This document shows positions 1-12,039 of a stretch of DNA of 64,000 nt, one piece after another. The stretch comes from Acanthosoma haemorrhoidale. Lineage: Eukaryota > Arthropoda > Insecta > Hemiptera > Acanthosomatidae. The translations under genes and the position numbers were made by a program. Below the pieces are notes generated by a model. It made no database searches. It was not told where the DNA came from and saw nothing but the letters and a program-made list of their open reading frames with translations. The number at the start of each line of letters is the position of its first letter. Position 1 is the stretch's first letter. The DNA lies in assembly GCA_930367205.1 (NCBI GenBank), contig OV884014.1:113101138-113165137 (forward strand). Direction: 5' to 3'.

Positions 1-969
1 AGTTTGAGAGACAATTAGCTTAAAGTTCAATAGAGTTCTTTGTCGAGTAGAGAAAACCCACAATCGATAAATACATCTATTAAATGTAGAAAAATACTTT
101 AGAAATGTAGTTACAGCGGATAACAACGAAAACCTTACATATTTGGAACCCCTGAAACCGTCCAAGTAGTCCTGGACCATCTGAATAGAACCTTCTAGAA
201 TAACTCAAGTTCGTCCGATCGCTAAATAACAGCCCCGATAGTAATCCACAAATATTAGTTCCACAATAGCAACAAGGTAAACTAAAACAGCAAAACATAT
301 TAATTAATAATTACAAGTCAACGCTGCCAGGAGAGTCAACTAATTAACAGGGATGACTGTATCGAAACCTGGTGCTAAATCGCAAAACCTAAGGTGCTCA
401 TTATAAGCAATAAAACATTCAATATAATTATATTTCAATGCACCAATGACAGAAGAAGGAATAGTAATTGAAATATGTCTCCTGAACAATCTAAAAAAAA
501 TAAATCTTTAATAAGAAAAAATATAAACAATTAAAATTTAATTTTTTTTTTATAGAATTTAATTAATCACACAAACTGTTTATTAAAAAATTAAATACTA
601 AATAAGCAACACTTAAGCTATATGTATAAAATGCTTAGTCAATTCTTTTTAGTGGTACGGAACAAATATATACTATATTAAACAAATCACAAGCCCAAAA
701 GTATATTTTGGTGGATCCACTTTATTTTATAAATAAAGTATAACTATAAACGAAATATACAGTTATCTCATCAAAATATATTATTATATAATAATTTATT
801 ATAATTATGCTATAATTAATATATATAATCTCATATATATATATATATGTATAATAAATAAAAATTAGCAACACACCCTTTTAATTTCACTCCCAAAATC
901 TGTCAGCCCTTTGCACTTTCACGACCGTAAGAACTGCCATTTCTTGAGCAGGAGATAGATGGCAATGCT
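1..969. other. AT-rich non-coding DNA
   Basis: No convincing coding exon is seen on either strand. The stretch is AT-rich with a short (AT)n run near 832-850 and T/A homopolymers. The small ORFs here show no recognisable motif or splice context. Confidence 0.6.
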
Positions 970-1372
970 GAATTTCATATTAGAATTAGAGCAATTCAGG
1001 AAAATTTACAGTGAATTTCATATCAGAATTAAAGCAGTTCAGGAAAAGATACAATGAATTTCAGGTGGAATTAGAGCAATTCAGGAAAGTTACAATGCAA
1101 TTCAAATTAGAATTGGAGTAATTCAGGAAGAGTTACAATGGATTTCGGATAAAAGTTAGAGTAATTCAGGAAAAGTTACGATGAATTTCAGATGAGAATT
1201 AGACCAATTCAGGAAAAGTTACGATGAATTTCAGATGGGAATTCGATCAATTCAGGAAAAGGCAGGATGAATTTCGGATGAGAATTAGAGAAATTCAGGA
1301 AAAAGGTTACAATGTATTTCAGATTAAAATTAGAGTAATTCAGAAAAAGTTACAATGAATTTCAGCTTGATT
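970..1372. repeat. 43-bp tandem repeat (minisatellite)
   Basis: About nine and a half head-to-tail copies of a roughly 43-bp unit. Each copy contains GAATTTCAGATGAGAATTAG, then CAATTCAGGAAAAG, then TTACAAT. Unit lengths read by eye are 43, 43, 41, 43, 43, 43, 43 and 45 bp plus a partial copy, with scattered substitutions. The period is not a multiple of three, so it is not a coding repeat. Confidence 0.9.
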
Positions 1373-2237
1373 GAACTGTTTCTATTACTTTTTCCATGAA
1401 TTTATAATAAAAATGTTGTCTTGTTCGTGCCAACATCGCTTTTGGGCATATACCATTTTTTTGTTCTAGTTCATCTTGAAGACCACAAATAGGTAAGTTA
1501 AGGTATGGTAGAGATATCTCCATACGAAGTGATTCTTCTACATCAAATAAAAAATGCCTGGTTTCCCTGTTTTTAAAATTGACCGTTTTCAAAAGCTGCA
1601 AGTTATGTTTTTTTTATAGATAATTTTGGTTTTGAACTACAGATATATAAAATAATTTTGAAAATTGAATTATATTTTATCCAGTAAAAGTGCTTGTAGT
1701 GAAATATAATAAATTGCTGGCAGACCAGAGAGTGGTGTTGGTTCCTTAATCACAATTCCCGTGTGGTTGATTGAAAGCAGAGCCTCTCGTTCGGTTACTT
1801 TATCGCAGAAGAGCAGCCTAAACCACCCTGGAGAAGTGCCTAGACATCCCTGGAGAAGTGCCTAGACTGTGGCTAAATATAAGAGCTGGAGAACCCCTAA
1901 CCCCGGCTGCAGATTGCTCCAGTCCCCGGAGACTGGAGACAGATTGGCCCCTCTCCCATCTCCTCCGACATCCGTCTCAATGGGCCTGTCCCCTCGGGTC
2001 GTCGTTTGTCACCCCCTACCGTTCCAACCTCTTCAGATCAACTGGTGATCAATCTGAAAAGTCAGTCCTCCTCCAAGCATAGGCTTTGAGATATTTTATA
2101 CCTTCATCCAGTCACATTCCTTTCTCACCACTCTTTTTTTAATTATCAAATAATTTACTTTCAGGGCCAAATCACTTTGAAAACATAACCTAAAGCCCAA
2201 CATACAATATTGGGATGTAGGATATTTTTCCTTTCCT
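1373..2237. other. Non-coding interval with GC-richer patch
   Basis: Positions 1720-2080 are noticeably GC-richer than their surroundings. They hold a short tandem duplication: a 20-bp segment at 1826-1845 is repeated at 1848-1867. A 74-codon plus-strand ORF at 1858-2082 has no recognisable motif. I could not assign the patch to any repeat family elsewhere in the window. Confidence 0.4.
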
Positions 2238-2776
2238 CCGTAATGCATACCCTTCATAATGCTCTGAATATAGCCTACATTCTTGAACTCATCCCTTCCA
2301 AGTTCACAAAATTCCATAGTAACCTATCTAGCCACCCTAATTCCCTAGCACAGTCATTGCACTGCACCACTCATCCCTATAATCCTCCTCTGAGACTTAA
2401 ACGGCAGTGGCCTCATGACCTGCTATAAATAAGTGACAGTGGGAGTCCTGGCAATGGCCAGTTTCATATCACTCTAATCATGTTCTGAGCGTCTGTGGCT
2501 CTCGCGCTCTTGGTCAGCCTCCGCTGGCTCTTATCCAGTGACGGGGCGGACGTAGGCGCGTGGAATACTTCCCAAGACTCCACTTCCTCCTTCGCACGCG
2601 AGGGATATGACAACCATGTGGACTTAGGGGGCCTTTGGGCTGTTTTTATATATAGTATGAATGAGCGAGTGAAAAAAAAATTGTAAATTGGTATAAATGA
2701 GATCATTTATTACAATTACTTATAGCCCAATCAGGCAGATTGTATGACTGTGCTCATGATAATAAAGTTGTTGTAT
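2238..2776 (+). mobile_element. Family A copy A1: 5'-truncated Jockey-clade LINE 3' end
   Basis: This holds the last part of a Jockey-type ORF2 and its 3' region. The peptide at 2210-2428 runs from NIAYILELIPSKF through CTTHPYNPPLRLKRQWPHDL, matching the usual Jockey C-terminus (an RLKR-x-x-P-x-DL ending). The 3' tail has an imperfect hairpin ending AGGCAGATTGTA and finishes in AATAAAGTTGTTG. The same sequence recurs about twelve times in the window on both strands. The copy is 5'-truncated, as is usual for target-primed reverse transcription. Confidence 0.85.
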
Positions 2777-3448
2777 CTGAAAAAACAGTAACTTCAAACA
2801 CACCCTACTTACAAAAAAAATCCAACTAGCACTGATAGTAGACAAATTATTGCTGTGGAATAGGATTTGAAGTGCTCCGCTATTCTGTATCTTATATTTA
2901 CTATCAACATAATCCCGCCAGTATATCCCAAAAGGTCCATACTGATGCTCAAGAGGCATCGCAAACATCAATCATATTCCACCAAATCACAGCCAATTTA
3001 AAGCCAATATGACAGCAACTATAACTACTGGATCTCTTTGATGCTGTATAGATCCTTCACTATTACTTAATAAATAAAAATCTCTTGAGATATTATTGGA
3101 ATACTGCCTCGGATATTTGTTCGTAATTTCCACGAGTTTGTTGACTCGACACAGAGGATTTTGACAAAATTAAATGTTCAGTTTGTGCTTAGAAAGACGA
3201 TTTTATCTCTATCAAAAAGGCTGGCATAGGTTATAAAATAAAAAAACATGGCACTTCTGAATAATACCTGCAGACATCATCAAGAAAACCTATCGAGAAA
3301 TCAAAGACAACATTAATAACTGATGCTGCAGTTAATTTAAGGACACCGCGAAGCAAAAAAAAATATGAAATACAAATGTTTAGTTAAAAACTTTAGTACC
3401 TGTATCTTTCTTTGGCAGTTAATTATTTCAGTATACTAACCATCCCTA
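2777..3448. other. Non-coding AT-rich interval
   Basis: No ORF with a recognisable domain, and no repeat found elsewhere in the window. Confidence 0.5.
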
Positions 3449-3457
3449 ATTCTCTCT

Positions 3458-3538
<81 letters not shown>

Positions 3539-3564
3539 TCTCTCTCTCTCTCTCCCTCTCTCTC
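3449..3564. repeat. (TC)n microsatellite
   Basis: About 115 bp of almost pure TC dinucleotide repeat with a few CCC interruptions. On the transcribed strand it would be a long polypyrimidine tract. Confidence 0.97.
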
Positions 3565-3979
3565 GTGATTACCTCCAATCTTGTGCTCTCTTGAAATAAT
3601 TTAAATCAAACTATTTTTATTCAAAACTTTCACCCTTATTAATAGTGGCACATAAAATACAATAAAAATTTCTCAACAGTTTATACTAATTTAATACGTG
3701 TATGCATCAAAGAACAAAATAGCTAAGGTCAATTTGAATAGATTCTTTAAAAGCTAATATCTAACCTCTTTACAGATTGGACAAAATGAACTTATTCTGT
3801 TGTATTTAAATTTCCCAGTAATGCATAAACGTTTTTATCTAGAGAAATTTAGGGGAGTATTCTTTTGGATAGTCATTTCTTTTCAATATCAAGATAGCAC
3901 GATTGTTTTGTTTTATTTGGCTCAATTAGTTAATTAGTATTTTTTTCAATTAATTATCAATAATTCTATTCATGTGTTT

Positions 3980-4252
3980 TTTAGTTGTTTTTTTTGTCAG
4001 GGAAAGGCCTTAAAGACCACGCGAATATCATTACTTTCGGTTCTTTTCTTGTTTTCGTTTTTCCTTTCCTTCCATTTTCCTTCATTATCTCTGCGTGCTT
4101 TTGTTTCCTTTCTTCTGTCCACGTGACTCCCTTTTTCGATTTTTTCTTTCCCACAAGAACCTTGATTTCTTTCAGTCTTTTCCTATATCGTTCTCCGTCC
4201 TGACAATCCTGATCCGTATGCCCGTTTCTAGGTCTTTTGTGTCTTTGTAGAT
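3980..4252 (-). mobile_element. Family E copy E2: short internally deleted RTE-like LINE 3' end
   Basis: Closely similar to the left part of the element at 32396-33300, in the same orientation, but it skips about 150 bp of that element at a shared CCTGATCC-like junction. On the minus strand a 98-codon ORF (3981-4277) has a basic tail with TWTEERKQKHAEIMKE, typical of the C-terminus of RTE-like LINE ORFs as I recall them. A 13-bp direct repeat, TATTCATGTGTTT, flanks it at 3967-3979 and 4253-4265, as expected for a target-site duplication. Confidence 0.75.
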
Positions 4253-4265
4253 TATTCATGTGTTT

Positions 4266-5458
4266 ATTTAATTTCAAGTAAATTATTTATAAGTAACATA
4301 AATGTCACACTCTACTACTTGCTACGCCTTTTGATCAGGTAAATCATATTAAAAACTAGCCGACCTAATTGGACCACATTGTTTAATCCTTAGTGTGGGT
4401 TCATGCTAATAAACTGGGTCAAGCACGATAAAACCCACAATTAAGGGTTTCGCTGATGGGGGGGGGATAACGATGTCGATATGACAAACCCGTTACTGGC
4501 ACTATGTGGTCTCTCGCCTACCACGTCCATTTATCGACAGTGTATTCTCTCTATTGTAGCCTCATTATTAAGAATTAAATTCAGAATTGACCGTATTCGT
4601 ATTGCTCGTCATTGGATTATTGGAGTGAAATTGATATTGTCTTGGTTGATTCGTATGTATTCGTGAAAACTCCAGTGCATTTCATTGATAACTCGCCAAT
4701 TGAGATTTTATGGTCCGTTTATCGATGGTCTGAAGTGTGTACATTAAGAAATAAAACACTTCCTGTCTGTCTACAACTTTAATTACTTTCTACTCGAATG
4801 TGTTCGACGAACTATGCCGTCATTTTCGAGGGTTCGAGTGAACAATTTATGTACACTTTCGAGGCCAAAAAACTTTAATGGTTATATTTTAACATCTTTT
4901 CATTGTTTATTTATTTATATTTTGTATCATCACTGTCCAGTAGATTCTATCTACATATTTATTTCAATTTTTAATTGTATTGCTGCATGGTTTTATTTAA
5001 ATATATTTTAGTTTGGTTTTTAAATAAAATCGTTGATCTTGCATGAATAGTTTTGTCCATAAATATCATTTTAGCCTTTTTGATAGAAATAAGTCTTTCT
5101 AAGTACAAACTGAATCTTGTATTTTGTCAAAACTGTCTGTGTCGAGTCAACAATCTCTTTAACCAGATTTTCGTTCGTTCGGAATTTTGGCTTAATTTCT
5201 TTTTCATTAATAAGTTTAGAATTAAATTGAGTAATTATGTTATTTAGAAAATAAATAATTTGAAAATTTTAAAATAGGTTCTGTTTGAAATTTCACCAGT
5301 TGAAATCGCAACCGGCAAACGAGGCAACTGATTCGAGAAACTAATTAGCCTGGGGATAATTAGCTATACGTTTGAGTTTTAAGTGGACTGTAATTATTTG
5401 AGAGTCTCGTTAGAGAAATGACAATATCAAATGTAAACACAGTAATGTAAATTCCTAC
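4266..5458. other. Non-coding AT-rich interval
   Basis: Nothing with coding character. A G-run lies near 4460. Short ORFs at 4481-4666, 4814-5011 and 5053-5247 have AT-driven composition and no motif. Confidence 0.5.
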
Positions 5459-5579
5459 CTGCTGCGATGTGACGACAGCGTGCGAATCTCCCTTCTTGAA
5501 CTCCGACAACCTAGAGATTTGGGCCCAAACTCCAGATTTATCCAAGTCCCGATTCATCCAATAGCTGTCTGCGTTTAAT
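5459..5579 (-). CDS. Possible internal exon of an unrecognised minus-strand gene
   Basis: On the minus strand a 121-nt open segment is bounded by a good acceptor (catttcag) and a CAG|GTAGGA donor. It encodes 40 residues, beginning LNADSYW and ending in AVVTSQQ. The GC content is clearly above its flanks. I do not recognise the protein. The exon would start in phase 1 and end in phase 0. No partner exon was identified, so this rests only on composition and splice-site context and may be chance or part of a repeat. Confidence 0.28.
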
Positions 5580-6084
5580 CTGAAATGTCGCTTCTCCAAG
5601 ACTGCGTAATTTTGAATTGAATAATGACTAAAATAAAAAATAATGGCGTTGAGAATACGCTTGAAAAACAGTGTGAAAAAATGACAACTGTTGAAGACAA
5701 AAAGGGACGCTATAATGGACATGAAGTTACCAGTCGAGAGTCAAAAGTGGGGGGAAAAACTCTGATCGAGCCGGCAGGCAGCGCCAGCGTCTGTGATTCA
5801 CTGAAATACCGAATGGTTTCGGGTAATTACTTATTGAATAGCAAATTCAAATTAAAATAAAATTAATTTTAAGCAAATGGCGTAAACAGGTTCACTTAAG
5901 TAAAGATTTCTAAAAAATATCAAATAAGACCTTATAGGATTTTGTTTTTTAAATATATTATTCAAGATCGGTGAAGATAAGTGAAGAACTTTGGAAATAC
6001 AAAAAAAACAGGATAATCTGTGTATGCAAGTCCTACTTATATCGGGCCACTCCACACCCACAACCAATAATAAAAAAAAAACAT

Positions 6085-6305
6085 TATCATGAAATTTGGC
6101 AATACATTCAAGTACCATGTACGTGTAACAAATTTTTTTCAAAAGTTTCGTTTTTGTATACTTAAAAAATAACTTTTTGAAACATTTAAGATCGGTTTAG
6201 TAAAGTCAAGTAACGTATACAATTTAAATCCCTTAACTTTTTGGCAACAATGACACTATTTCCAGCTTTCTAGAATAAATAGTTTTGTATCTATTTCACT
6301 TTTGA
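6085..6305. repeat. Family G copy 1
   Basis: About 220 bp resembling 7500-7710 in the same orientation. Shared blocks include TATCATGAAATTT, GTACCATGT, CTTTTTGAAACATTTAAGA and AATGACACTAT, with AATAGTTTTG near the right end. The two copies are roughly three-quarters identical by eye with small indels. Probably a non-autonomous element or element fragment; no ORF or terminal repeat was identified. Confidence 0.7.
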
Positions 6306-6337
6306 ATGTTTCACGTGCTTAAAATATATTGAAACTT

Positions 6338-6813
6338 GTTTATTGTGCTAAAATTACAATGTGCCTTATTAGGCAATAAGTAATTGTGATAAATGTTCTC
6401 TTTCATACCATATTTACAATTTTTATTCACTCGCTCATTCATGCAGTATTCACAAACAGCCCAGAGTCCTCCCAAATCCACTTGTCACCTCCCTCGCATG
6501 TGAAAGAGGAAGTGGAGTCTTGGGAAGTCTCCCGCGTTACTGCGTCAGCCGCGTCACCAGATACGAGCCAGTGGAGGCTGACGAAGATCGCGAGAGCCAC
6601 ATACGCTCAGGACATGATTGGTGAAACTGGCCAGAACTCCCACTGTTACGCATTTATAGCAGGTCACTGACGTTTTAATCTCCAAGGAGGATTATAGGGA
6701 TGAGTGGTGCAGTGCAATGACAGTGCTATGGGATTAGGGTGGTTGGATAGGTTGCTATGGAATTTCATAAACTTGGAAGGGATGAGTTCGAGAATGTAAG
6801 GTATATTAAGATC
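6338..6813 (-). mobile_element. Family A copy A2 (Jockey-clade LINE fragment)
   Basis: Reverse-complement copy of the family A 3' end. The plus strand starts at TTTATTGTGCTAAAATTACA, the complement of the tail with its AATAAA signal, passes CTGGCCAGAACTCCCACTG and ends at GTATATTAAGATC. It is 5'-truncated just inside the ORF2 C-terminus. The antisense strand is open over 94 codons, but similar antisense ORFs recur in other copies, so I do not treat this as a gene. Confidence 0.85.
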
Positions 6814-7499
6814 TTTAATAATAACAGTCGATTTTTGTTTTGTTTCTAAATGTATAACTCAAAAACTAAAAATAGGAATAATCTGAAACTGAAACTTATA
6901 GTACTACTTATGTTCAAAAATTCTTTTCTGAGACTTCAAGTTCCAGACCATTGGTTGATTTGACATGGGATGATCCTATGTCGTAATGTTTCTTCCCTTT
7001 CGCTCACTGAGGGATACCAGGTATAACCACTCAGCTCGACCGACATTGATGACTACCGTAGAAATCTGCCACAGGGCGTATTGACAGATCCGTCGAGCAA
7101 ACAGACACCACAGAAGAGCCCAAACAAAGATAGGGGAGTTATTGAAAGAGATAACGAACAGACAAAGCATACAACAGGCTATGGTCAACTGTATGCCTAC
7201 AGGTTGCCTGTCGTCTATTGTTTTCTTTTTGTTTTTTTTGGTGTTTTTGGTGGTTTTGTTTTTCCCAGTACGGACTCATGCAACGCACAAGGTTCTAGAA
7301 TAAGCAGATTCATGCGACTCCTCACTATAATGATTGGCAAGGACAAAGACAATTCCTTACTGGCCCGTATATTCTTTCTAAGATCTGAAACGTAAGAAAA
7401 TGATCTGAAATTGTATAAACCCAAATTACGTGGCAAATTTTCATGTCCAACTATAATATGGTGCTATGCGAAAATATATACCTGAAGAAATTTAGGTTT
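6814..7499. other. Non-coding interval
   Basis: Two overlapping ORFs (6976-7188 minus, 7081-7395 plus) have no recognisable motif. No repeat elsewhere in the window matches this stretch. Confidence 0.4.
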
Positions 7500-7710
7500 A
7501 TTTTGTTATCATGAAATTTTGGCATTACATTCTAGTACCATGTTCATGTAACATATATTTTTTTCAAAGAAATTCAAAGTTTCATTTTAAAGTACTTAAA
7601 AAGTTACTTCTTGAAACATTTAAGACCGGTATCCCAATATATTTTTGGCAAGAATGACACTATGCCCAGCTTGCTAGGGTAAATAGTTTTGGATCTATTC
7701 CCTTTACGCG
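7500..7710. repeat. Family G copy 2
   Basis: Direct repeat of 6085-6305, about 1.4 kb downstream of it. It holds the same series of blocks: ATCATGAAATTTTGGCATTA, GTACCATGTTCATGTAAC, CTTGAAACATTTAAGACCGG and AATGACACTATGCCCAGC. Confidence 0.7.
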
Positions 7711-8147
7711 GTAAATAAAATTTTTTTAAGTTATTACATTTCGTTGTGGAATACTGGACGGACCGTGGCAGAATTTAATAAAAAACGACAATATTAAAAT
7801 ACACTGTACTACAATTATATGATTTTTTATTCAAGTTACAAAGTTACACAAATAGTTAACGAAAGTTACAAACACCTGGACACGTTTCTATAGGAATAAG
7901 TCAAACTTTTTGGAAAAAAGAAACAAACTCGTATTCGTACTAAGCCTTACTACAAACTTATCAAAAAATTAATTTTGATTTTAATCAAATACGACCTTAA
8001 GAATTTAAACGCGTTTGTTGATCTTATATAATACAGTGAACTAAATTGTAACATGTGATACAGTTTTAAATTATTATTAATTTTATTAGCAAAAAGAGTA
8101 CTCGAACCCGGGTCATCCCAATATGTTTGTTTTTTTTCGGTTGATAT

Positions 8148-8536
8148 AGGAACTCTGCACCACTCATTCCTATAATCCTCCTCGGAGACTAAAACGGCAG
8201 TGGCCTCGTGACCTGCTATAAACGCGTGACAGTGGGAGTCCTGGCAATGGCCAGTCTCTCCAATCATGTCCTGAGCGTCTGTGGCTCTCGCGCTCTTGGT
8301 CAGCCTCCACTGGCTAGTATCCGGTGACGCGGCTGACGGAGGAGCGTGGGGGACTTCCCAGGACTCCGCTTTCTCTTCGCGGTGGATTTGGGGGGTCTCT
8401 GGGCTGTCTGTAAATATTGTATGAATGAGCGAGTGAATGATGAACTGTAAATATTGTATGAATGAGAGCATATATCTTAATTACTTATTGCCTTATAAAA
8501 GGCAGATTGTAATTATTGCACAATAAAGGAATTATA
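8148..8536 (+). mobile_element. Family A copy A3 (Jockey-clade LINE fragment)
   Basis: Starts at the ORF2 C-terminal segment CTGCACCACTCATTCC and ends after AATAAAGGAATTATAAT. The 3' hairpin reads TGCCTTATAAAAGGCA. Compared with A1 it has a deletion in the middle of the 3' region (TTCTCTTCGCGGTGG). The minus-strand ORF at 7950-8471 is an antisense shadow of this copy. Confidence 0.85.
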
Positions 8537-8544
8537 ATATTGTT

Positions 8545-8665
8545 AATATATAGTATAAATAAGCGAGTGAATGAAAATTGTAAATTGGTATGATCGAGAT
8601 CAAAAAGCACAATTACTTATAGCCCAATCAGGCAGATTGTAATTTTATCATAATAAAGCTGTTAT
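8545..8665 (+). mobile_element. Family A copy A4 (short 3' fragment)
   Basis: Only the last 120 bp of family A, directly behind A3 in the same orientation. It starts at a TATAGTATAAATAAGCGAGTG segment and ends in ATCATAATAAAGCTGTTAT. Its hairpin variant is GCCCAATCAGGC rather than A3's, so the two are separate insertions or a subfamily mix, not a recent tandem duplication. Confidence 0.8.
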
Positions 8666-10570
8666 AAATGATATAGGTACAGTAATACCTTTATATATTT
8701 CTTTTATTTTTGTTAATAACTCAATATTTGTGTATTAAGTAATTTATTACGGTTTATTAACGGGTCATTAATGTATTATTACACATAGTACATTAGTGTA
8801 CATGTAATATCTAATAGACGAAGCAAGTAGGGGTAATAAAGGTGTTAAACTTTTTAAATTTATGCCATTTTTTTAAGTGGTTAAGAACACTTTAAAACGG
8901 AATAATTAGACAAAAACATAAACAGTACACCGAAATCAATTTAACAAATCGCCTAAAAGTTGTTTTATATCAATAATCTAGCGTTTTGGTTTTTTTTTTT
9001 TAATTTGTTTACAAGGGTTTTTGAAATTTAACTAATATGAGAACATTTAACAAAAACTCCAAGCTATTTTTTCACTGCTGTTTCAACTTCAATCCCAACA
9101 CAACTTGTTTGTAAACAAATTCCGTTGATGTCACAAACACAATAAAATTAAATGAAAAAACAACTTTATACTGAAATATTTTTCAGCTATTATTTTCAGG
9201 TAATAACTTCACATAGTATATATATGTAACATAAATTACATTTTTTTTTTCCCTAAGCTCTCTAATTAGGAGATTAAGGATAGGGAGAGTTGAACGGCGA
9301 ATATTGATGGGGGTAAAGTTTCAAAATGTTTACAGTGTGACCAGAACCCGAAATATTATTAAATAAAAAAATCATTAGTTTGAAAACATCGATATACGAG
9401 TGTTTTTAACTATAAATATTGATGTTTGGTGCTAAAACGTCTAAAAATAATTCTTAATTGGTAGGTGAATGTTTTCGGTTTAATTCTCCCGACCATATAG
9501 TCTGATATTTTAAATAAGTCTCGGAATTGATAATTTAGGTTTCTGGTATCATACCCTGAAGTTAAGGTGCAAAATGAAAAAAATTCTTATTATCAACTCT
9601 CGTTTACACTTTAGTCGAATATTCGTAGTATGTCTTCGCATTACACCTCTTTTGTTTCCTTTGTGTTTCATCTAGATACCGTTTAGTCCATCATTAATGT
9701 TACACTCTAATAAAGTAAAAAAAAAAATAGTATTTCCGTTGCTATGGATTGAATATTTTAATTTAGGCTTTAAATACTTACGCATATGACGGATATGAAA
9801 AAGTGACAGCTAGCCTTAGCGAACGGTGAATGAGGCTGTTGGAATATTTCTGATTATCTGCGCGAAGAAGCTGGAAAATGAAACTTGTCATGTCTTTTTT
9901 GGAGCCGGTGACAGGACAATTAATTAGCGTTAGCCAGCGTGATGGCTTCATTAGTGTCTGTCTGCAGTTAGCTCAAGACAAAAAAGAAGAAAGAAGAAGA
10001 AAGGCGTTGCCTACCAAGTCTCAGCTCTTGTCTCTTATATTTTGGAGTCTTATGTCGTTACTCCCGATTATCGCTCATAGTTTTATTATTATTTCATAGA
10101 AAAATAATTGTCTTGAACGTGTTCTTACTTTAAAAAAAAACAACTTGAAAATGTTAACATAATCGGTAGGATTGATGTGCTTACACCTCGGCCTAACCTG
10201 AACAGACATCTACAAAAATCTTGGTGGGTTAGCAGTATTTTCGTTATTAGGCAAGCTTGTCAACTGGCTGATTTCAATCTTAAGACTACCAAGACGGTTC
10301 AGGATAGTTTCAAGACTGAAATAAACTATATCATAAGCGTATTATGAGAATTATGACGATTTTTAAAAACGTTGAAAATTTGTACACGCCAAAGACCCTG
10401 ACAAAATGTTCCTTGCAGCTGAATCCTGCTGAGATCCCCTATATCCGTTTGTCAGTCCTTCTGCATGACGCAGTTAAAAAATTGCTTGCTTCCGGACTCT
10501 CGGAAGCCGACTCTCTCTCGGACAAATCTCTCGGAATAACAAAACATATATATATATATATATATGTATA
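8666..10570. other. AT-rich non-coding interval with a small family B fragment
   Basis: Mostly featureless AT-rich sequence. At 9240-9292 a T-run followed by CCCTAAGCTCTCTAATTAG matches the reverse complement of the poly(A)-tailed family B LINE end, so a very short minus-strand copy is likely. ORFs at 9878-10099 and 10344-10571 have no recognisable domain. A short (AT)n run lies at 10544-10565. Confidence 0.5.
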
Positions 10571-10819
10571 ACTTCTTTATAGTGCTAAAATTACAATATG
10601 CCTTGTTAGGCAATAAGTAATTGTGATAAATGATTCACTCGTTCATTCGTACAGTATTTATAAACAGCCCAGAGACCTCCCTTAGTTCACATGGTTGTCA
10701 CCTTCCTCGCATGTGAAAGAGGAAGCGGAGTCTTGGGAAGTCCCTCACGCTCCTCCGTCTGCCACGTCACAGGATACTAGCCGGTCAAGGGTGACAAAGA
10801 GCGCGAGAGCCACATACGT
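10571..10819 (-). mobile_element. Family A copy A5 (LINE fragment)
   Basis: Reverse-complement copy of the family A 3' tail: ACTTCTTTATAGTGCTAAAA, then TGCCTTGTTAGGCA, then CAGCCCAGAGACCTCCC, then GAGCGCGAGAGCCACATACG, where homology stops. Confidence 0.8.
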
Positions 10820-12039
10820 AACATAAGGAAAACCCTATGAACATTTAAAATGAATTAAATTTGATTCACAACTCATTTTAGAAGGAAAGACGTAATAACA
10901 AAAATGAATGACGATTATTATGAATTGTTCAAAGGTTTCAATTGATCCCATGATAATTTGAAACTCGCGATAAAATAAAAGAAAATAACTATCGGGACCC
11001 GACAGATTTATTAAACCCCCTTTTAAGTGATTTATTAATATAATTATTATAATATAAGGCTTTTTCTGGTAATTAGTATCTTTGAATTTCACTACTAAAC
11101 ATCCCTTTGTAAAAAAGTGTTTGTTTATATAATTCAATCCATTTTAACTGCATATATTTTGTATCATTTATTTTGTTATTGATCTGCCTTTGTAGATTGT
11201 TTCTGGGACGACGTTTTAATAATTATTATAATTGAAAAAGTTGGGAAAATTATGTTAAGGGCAGTTTTAATGGCTCGTTGTAATTATTTTTTTGATGACT
11301 AGTATTTGCCGGGTTCGAAAGGACGGGCCTTACCTTCAAGCAGGTAGCTGGAAATCTGGTACTTGTTCTACAAAAATAACATGTAATGTGAATATATTTG
11401 AAACTTATAGCCCAATCAGGCAGATTGTAATTTTATCATAATAACTTTGTTATATAACCATAACTATTTTTGTCTAATCACTATATTACGCTGTGTTTTG
11501 TTTAAAGAAAAGATAAACGTTAAATAGTTTATATTTGTTACGAGATTTCACAATTACCTGGTTAAACCCTTTACGTCACTGACAATAAGTACAATATTCA
11601 GATACAATAGAAAATTAAACACTTAAGAGCCGATTGCATAAATCATAGTAGTTGCTCACTTTCTCTCACATGTCTAAATAAATCTCTACCGGTTACCCAC
11701 CCTAAAAAAAAAAGGGAAACGTGTCATCACAGGAAAGTTAGCGAATGCTGATCGATTTCAAAGCCAACTATAACTGACGACAATAAAGGCAATTATGTTA
11801 ATTAACATAACATAATGATAATAATATAATTTAATCGTTCATTCACTCACTTTGGCTTTAATGCTCAGACATTTGCTGAAGTGTATCCGTTAGCTTTAAT
11901 GCGGGCTTTAGGTCAGGTTTAATGCTGCCCATAGCTCATCTTTAATGCAACTCGCCACTAGGGCAATACTTTAGCTTAAAGAGGACTTCCTAGCTTTTGC
12001 GTATTTTTTTTTTTAATATTAAAGGGAAATAATTTCGAC
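10820..12039. other. Non-coding interval with a 54-bp family A tail
   Basis: Nothing coding is seen. Positions 11403-11456 (plus) carry only the last ~54 bp of family A, including TAGCCCAATCAGGCAGATTG. A motif related to AGCTTTAATGC recurs a few times near 11850-11950. Confidence 0.5.

Noticed and set aside
970..1372. CRISPR-like spaced repeat
   Set aside because: The units abut without unique spacers and the DNA is eukaryotic; it is a minisatellite.
7950..8471. 173-codon minus-strand ORF
   Set aside because: Antisense of LINE copy A3; similar antisense ORFs recur in other family A copies and have no domain.
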